From: Streptomyces physcomitrii
Lineage (GTDB): Bacteria > Actinomycetota > Actinomycetes > Streptomycetales > Streptomycetaceae
Assembly (NCBI RefSeq): GCF_012273655.1
Contig: NZ_JAAWWP010000002.1
Location: 566,017-630,016, forward strand
Length of the DNA stretch: 64,000 nucleotides
Direction of reading: 5' to 3'
Shown: piece by piece, positions 60,790-64,000 of the stretch
Layout: every line of letters begins with the position of its first letter
Numbering within the stretch: position 1 is the stretch's first letter
Notes under the pieces: model-generated
What the model saw: only the letters and a program-made list of their open reading frames with translations
Told to the model about the DNA's origin: nothing
The model's database searches: none
Program-made: the position numbers and the translations under genes

Positions 60790-63518
60790 GCAACGAGCAG
60801 GAGAGCAGGGACAGCGAAGAGGGCGCGAGCAGTACGGGCAGTGGACGGGACGAGAAGGGCCTTCGACCCGCGGAGCAGGGGCGTGGGGCGGGCGGGACGG
60901 AGGGGGTGACCGGGCGCGCCGGGGGGCGGGTGCTGCCGGTCACCGATCTCTCGCTCGTGGTGCTCGTCGGCGCCTCCGGCTCGGGCAAGTCCACGTTCGC
61001 GCGGCGGCACTTCAAGGGGACCGAGGTGCTGTCCTCGGACTTCTGCCGGGGGCTTGTCGCCGACGACGAGAACGACCAGGGGGCGAGCAAGGACGCCTTC
61101 GAGGTGCTGCACTACATCGCGGGCAAGCGGCTCGCGGCGGGGCGGCTGACCGTGGTCGACGCGACCAGTGTGCAGTCCGAGAGCAGGCGCCGACTCATCG
61201 CGCTGGCACGGGAGTACGACGTACTGCCGATCGCCATCGTGCTCGACGTACCCGAGGAGGTGTGCGCCGAGCGCAATGCGGCGCGGGCCGACCGGGCCGG
61301 GATGCCGCGCCGGGTCGTTCAGCGCCACACCCGTGAACTGCGGCGCTCGCTGCGGCACTTGGAGCGGGAGGGCTTCCGCAAGGTGCATGTGCTGCGCGGG
61401 GTCGAGGAGGTGGAGTCGGCCGAGGTGGTGCGCGAGCGCCGCTACAACGACCTGAGCCACCTCACCGGACCCTTCGACCTGATCGGCGACGTGCACGGGT
61501 GCAGTTCCGAACTGGAGTCGCTGCTCGCGCAGTTGGGCTACGTCGACGGGCACCACCCGGAGGGCCGTACCGCGGTGTTCGTGGGTGACCTGGTCGACCG
61601 CGGTCCCGACAGCCCGGGGGTGCTGCGCCGGGTGATGGCGATGGTGGCGGCCGGGGACGCGCTGTGCGTGCCCGGCAACCACGAGAACAAGCTGGGCCGC
61701 CACCTGGCGGGCCGCACGGTCCGGCTCAGCCACGGCCTCGCCGAGACCGATGCTCAACTGGCGGGCGAGAGCGAGGAGTTCAGGGCCCGGGTCGCGGAGT
61801 TCATCCGCTCGCTGGTCAGCCACTACGTGCTCGACGGCGGCCGGCTGGTGGTCTGCCACGCGGGACTGCCGGAGAAGTACCACGGCCGCACCTCGGGCCG
61901 GGTCCGCTCGCACGCCCTGTACGGGGACACCACCGGGGAGACCGACGAGTTCGGGCTGCCGGTGCGCTATCCGTGGGCGGAGGAGTACCGCGGGCGGGCG
62001 GCCGTGGTGTACGGCCACACCCCGGTGCCCCGGGCGAGCTGGCTGAACAACACGATCTGCCTGGACACCGGCGCGGTCTTCGGCGGCAAGCTCACCGCGC
62101 TGCGCTGGCCGGAGCGCGAACTGGTCGACGTACCGGCCGAGAAGGTCTGGTACGAGCCGGTGAAGCCGCTGCACAGCACGGCGCCGGGCGGGGCCGACGG
62201 GCGCCCGCTCGACCTCGGTGACGTCACGGGCAAGCGGGCCGTGGAGACCCGGCACGCGGGCCGGGTCGCGGTGCGCGAGGAGAACGCGGCGGCGGCCCTG
62301 GAGGTGATGAGCCGGTTCGCGGTCGACCCGCGGCTGCTGCCGTACCTGCCGCCGACCATGGCGCCCACCGCCACCTCCCGCCAGGAGGGCTATCTGGAGC
62401 ACCCGGAGGAGGCCTTCGCCGGATACGCGGCGGACGGCGTCGAGCGGGTGGTGTGCGAGGAGAAGCACATGGGCTCGCGGGCGGTGGTCCTGGTGTGCCG
62501 GGACGCCGCCGCGGCCCGGGAGGCCTTCGGCGTCCTGGGCGAGGACTGCCCGACGGGCGCGGTGTACACGCGGACCGGACGGCCGTTCTTCGGCGAGGCG
62601 GCGACGACCGAGGCGGTGCTCGACCGGCTGCGGACGGCGATCGGCGCGGCCGGTCTGTGGACGGAGCTGGAGAGTGGATGGCTGCTCCTGGACGCGGAGT
62701 TGATGCCCTGGTCGCTGAAGGCCTCCGGGCTGCTGCGCACCCAGTACGCGGCGGTCGGCGCGGCCTCCGGGGCGGTCTTCCCGGGCGCCCTGGACGCGCT
62801 GGAGCGGGCGGCGGCGCGCGGCACCGACGTGGGCGCGCTGCTGGCCGCGCAGCGTGAACGGGCCGCGGACGCCGCCGCGTTCACCGAGGCGTACCGCCGG
62901 TACTGCTGGCCGACCGAGGGCCTGGACGGGGTGCGGCTCGCGCCCTTCCAGCTGCTCGCCGCGCAGGGCCGGAGCCTCGCGCTGCTGCCGCACGACGAGC
63001 AACTGGCCCTGATCGACCGGATCGTGGCCGAGGACGAGAGCCCGGTGACCGCTGAGCAGAGCGGTCCCGCGACCTCCCCCGGGGCTCAACTACCGGGCGG
63101 CGGCGGCCTGTTGCAGACCACCCGGCGGCTCTTCGTGGACACCGCGGATCCGGCCTCGGTACGGGCGGGCGTGGACTGGTGGCTGGAGATGACGGCGCGC
63201 GGCGGCGAGGGCATGGTCGTCAAGCCGGTGCGGCCGGGCGTGCGCGACGGCAAGGGACGGCTGGTGCAGCCGGGCGTGAAGGTCCGCGGCCGGGAGTACC
63301 TGCGGATCATCTACGGACCGGAGTACACCCGGCCCGAGCACCTAGACCGGCTGCGCGGCCGCTTCCTCGGCCACAAGCGCTCGCTCGCCCTGCGCGAGTA
63401 CGCGCTCGGCCTGGAGGCCCTCGACCGGCTCGGCGGCGGCGAGCCGCTGTGGCGGGTCCACGAGGCCGTCTTCGCGGTCCTCGCCCTGGAGTCGGAGCCG
63501 GTCGACCCGCGACTGTGA
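60786..63518 (+). CDS. pnkp: Polynucleotide kinase-phosphatase-ligase Pnkp (RNA repair)
   Basis: 910-residue three-domain RNA-repair protein working with Hen1. Residues 1-50 are a charged disordered extension. 5' kinase: GASGSGKST (62-70). 2',3' phosphatase of the metallophosphoesterase type: GDVHGC (about 233), GDLVDRGPDS (about 266), GNHEN (about 296). C-terminal ligase-like adenylyltransferase with nucleophile K560 in EKHMGSRAV and the later motif GEGMVVKP. The partner Hen1 is coupled through ATGA. Together they heal and seal RNAs cut by ribotoxins such as tRNA anticodon nucleases. The stop codon lies inside a 23-bp tandem repeat (63497-63565) that duplicates the last codons. Confidence 0.95.
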   Translation: MSNEQESRDSEEGASSTGSGRDEKGLRPAEQGRGAGGTEGVTGRAGGRVLPVTDLSLVVLVGASGSGKSTFARRHFKGTEVLSSDFCRGLVADDENDQGASKDAFEVLHYIAGKRLAAGRLTVVDATSVQSESRRRLIALAREYDVLPIAIVLDVPEEVCAERNAARADRAGMPRRVVQRHTRELRRSLRHLEREGFRKVHVLRGVEEVESAEVVRERRYNDLSHLTGPFDLIGDVHGCSSELESLLAQLGYVDGHHPEGRTAVFVGDLVDRGPDSPGVLRRVMAMVAAGDALCVPGNHENKLGRHLAGRTVRLSHGLAETDAQLAGESEEFRARVAEFIRSLVSHYVLDGGRLVVCHAGLPEKYHGRTSGRVRSHALYGDTTGETDEFGLPVRYPWAEEYRGRAAVVYGHTPVPRASWLNNTICLDTGAVFGGKLTALRWPERELVDVPAEKVWYEPVKPLHSTAPGGADGRPLDLGDVTGKRAVETRHAGRVAVREENAAAALEVMSRFAVDPRLLPYLPPTMAPTATSRQEGYLEHPEEAFAGYAADGVERVVCEEKHMGSRAVVLVCRDAAAAREAFGVLGEDCPTGAVYTRTGRPFFGEAATTEAVLDRLRTAIGAAGLWTELESGWLLLDAELMPWSLKASGLLRTQYAAVGAASGAVFPGALDALERAAARGTDVGALLAAQRERAADAAAFTEAYRRYCWPTEGLDGVRLAPFQLLAAQGRSLALLPHDEQLALIDRIVAEDESPVTAEQSGPATSPGAQLPGGGGLLQTTRRLFVDTADPASVRAGVDWWLEMTARGGEGMVVKPVRPGVRDGKGRLVQPGVKVRGREYLRIIYGPEYTRPEHLDRLRGRFLGHKRSLALREYALGLEALDRLGGGEPLWRVHEAVFAVLALESEPVDPRL

Positions 63519-63565
63519 AGCCGGTCGACCCGCGGCTGTGAGGCCGGTCGGCCCGCGGCTGTGAA
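63497..63565. repeat. 23-bp tandem repeat, three copies, spanning the pnkp stop codon
   Basis: GCCGGTCGACCCGCGGCTGT plus TGA-type end at 63497, 63520 and 63543. Copy 1 contains the last codons and stop of pnkp (PVDPRL, stop 63516-63518); copies 2 and 3 repeat codons and stop downstream. Confidence 0.9.
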
Positions 63566-63577
63566 CCGGCACCGGGC

Positions 63578-63658
63578 CCGGCGGGAACGCGGACAGCTGC
63601 GTTTCCGCCGGGAACTCGGTCAGTCGGGTTTCCGCCGGGAACGCTGGCAGTCGGGTCT
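63578..63658. repeat. 27-bp tandem repeat, three copies
   Basis: Units at 63578, 63605 and 63632, consensus CCGCCGGGAACTCGGTCAGT followed by CGGGTTT. Copies 2 and 3 differ by about four bases. It lies directly after the 23-bp repeat in the convergent spacer 63519-63778, where no gene is seen. Confidence 0.9.
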
Positions 63659-63778
63659 CCGGGCGGCTCGGGGGCGCGTCCTGGCCGGGTCCGGGTGCGC
63701 GCATCCCGCTCGTGCGCGCAGGCCCGGGCCCGGGGCAGGAGCGCGCCTCTCGGGCCCCGGTGAGCGGGACCGACGGGC

Positions 63779-64000
63779 TCAAGCACCCGCCTGAGCGCCT
63801 GCGCCTGCCCCCGTTCCCGTTCCCGTTCCCGCCCCCGTCCCGGTCCCGGTCCCGGTCCCCGGCCCCTGGAGCACCTGCTCCGCCCAGATCACCTTGCCCC
63901 CGCTGCGTGTGTACCGGGTGCCCCAGCGGTGGGCGAGTTGGGCGACGAGGAAGATGCCCCGGCCGCCCTCGTCGGTGGTGGCCGCCCAGCGCAGATGGGG
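63779..64000 (-). CDS. ATP-binding (HATPase, anti-sigma-factor-like) protein, C-terminal part
   Basis: Only the last 73 residues are in the window. LRWAATTDEGGRGIFLVAQLAHRWGTRY contains the G-box of GHKL-type ATPases as found in the RsbW/SpoIIAB-like proteins abundant in streptomycetes. KVIWAEQVL then ends the domain. The chain closes with a Gly-Thr/Gly-Ala repeat tail of about 24 residues encoded by a hexanucleotide-repeat stretch (63808-63866; CCCGTT and CCCGGT units on the plus strand). Stop TGA 63781-63779. Function as an anti-sigma kinase is inferred from the family; the start and the rest are outside. Confidence 0.75.
   Translation of the reverse strand, partial: PHLRWAATTDEGGRGIFLVAQLAHRWGTRYTRSGGKVIWAEQVLQGPGTGTGTGTGAGTGTGTGAGAGAQAGA
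63808..63866. repeat. Hexanucleotide microsatellite inside a coding 3' end
   Basis: CCCGTT is repeated three times, followed by CCCGGT-type units about four times, on the plus strand. On the minus strand they encode the Gly-Thr-rich tail of the ATP-binding protein. Unit number is likely to vary between strains without breaking the frame. Confidence 0.75.

Overview
The window is chromosomal DNA of a Streptomyces-type actinomycete. Base composition is very GC-rich with strong third-position GC, GTG starts and stop/start overlaps (ATGA, GTGA) are common, and several genes look leaderless. Gene order (mfd, ABC pair, tRNA-Gln, glmU-prs-rplY-pth, ppc, galT-galE-galK, ABC-F, ispE-ksgA-rpf-tatD, rsmI, pmt) is that of the conserved core of streptomycete chromosomes, interrupted by accessory blocks.

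Left part (1-16747): the start of mfd, an FtsX-type ABC exporter, a DHA2 efflux pump and an LCP cell-wall ligase. These lead into an accessory locus (8725-13864) rich in polymorphic-toxin-type domains. On the minus strand lie a protein joining Imm35, a long proline-rich linker, a putative nucleic-acid deaminase domain and SUKH-4, and a protein joining a WHH-type HNH nuclease-like domain to a SUKH domain. Divergent from them, on the plus strand, are a YwqJ-type deaminase and a SUKH-3 protein. An orphan sensor kinase and a helix-turn-helix protein whose 3' end runs into tRNA-Gln(UUG) follow.

Middle part (16893-51653): housekeeping genes for peptidoglycan precursors (glmU), PRPP (prs), translation (rplY, pth, ksgA, rsmI), anaplerosis (ppc), lipid desaturation with its TetR regulator, the galTEK operon divergent from a sodium:sugar symporter, isoprenoids (ispE), a resuscitation-promoting factor, tatD and protein O-mannosylation. 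Small regulators (MarR, two LuxR-type receivers) and two paralogous beta-propeller membrane proteins are interspersed.

Right part (51930-64000): a secreted 1120-residue Rhs/YD-repeat protein ends in a 78-residue glycine/alanine-rich hydrophobic tip and is followed by a small two-helix membrane protein, a candidate immunity protein. Downstream lies about 2.6 kb of lower-GC DNA that looks like a cassette graveyard: a copy of the rhs 5' end, a core fragment, and intact, frameshifted and eroded copies of at least two families of small membrane proteins. Then come a nitroreductase, the bacterial RNA-repair operon hen1-pnkp, and the C-terminus of an ATP-binding (anti-sigma-like) protein.

At least seven spacers or gene ends carry short degenerate tandem repeats (period 18-27 bp), several with a CGTAC core. 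No CRISPR array, insertion sequence, rRNA or prophage module was seen.
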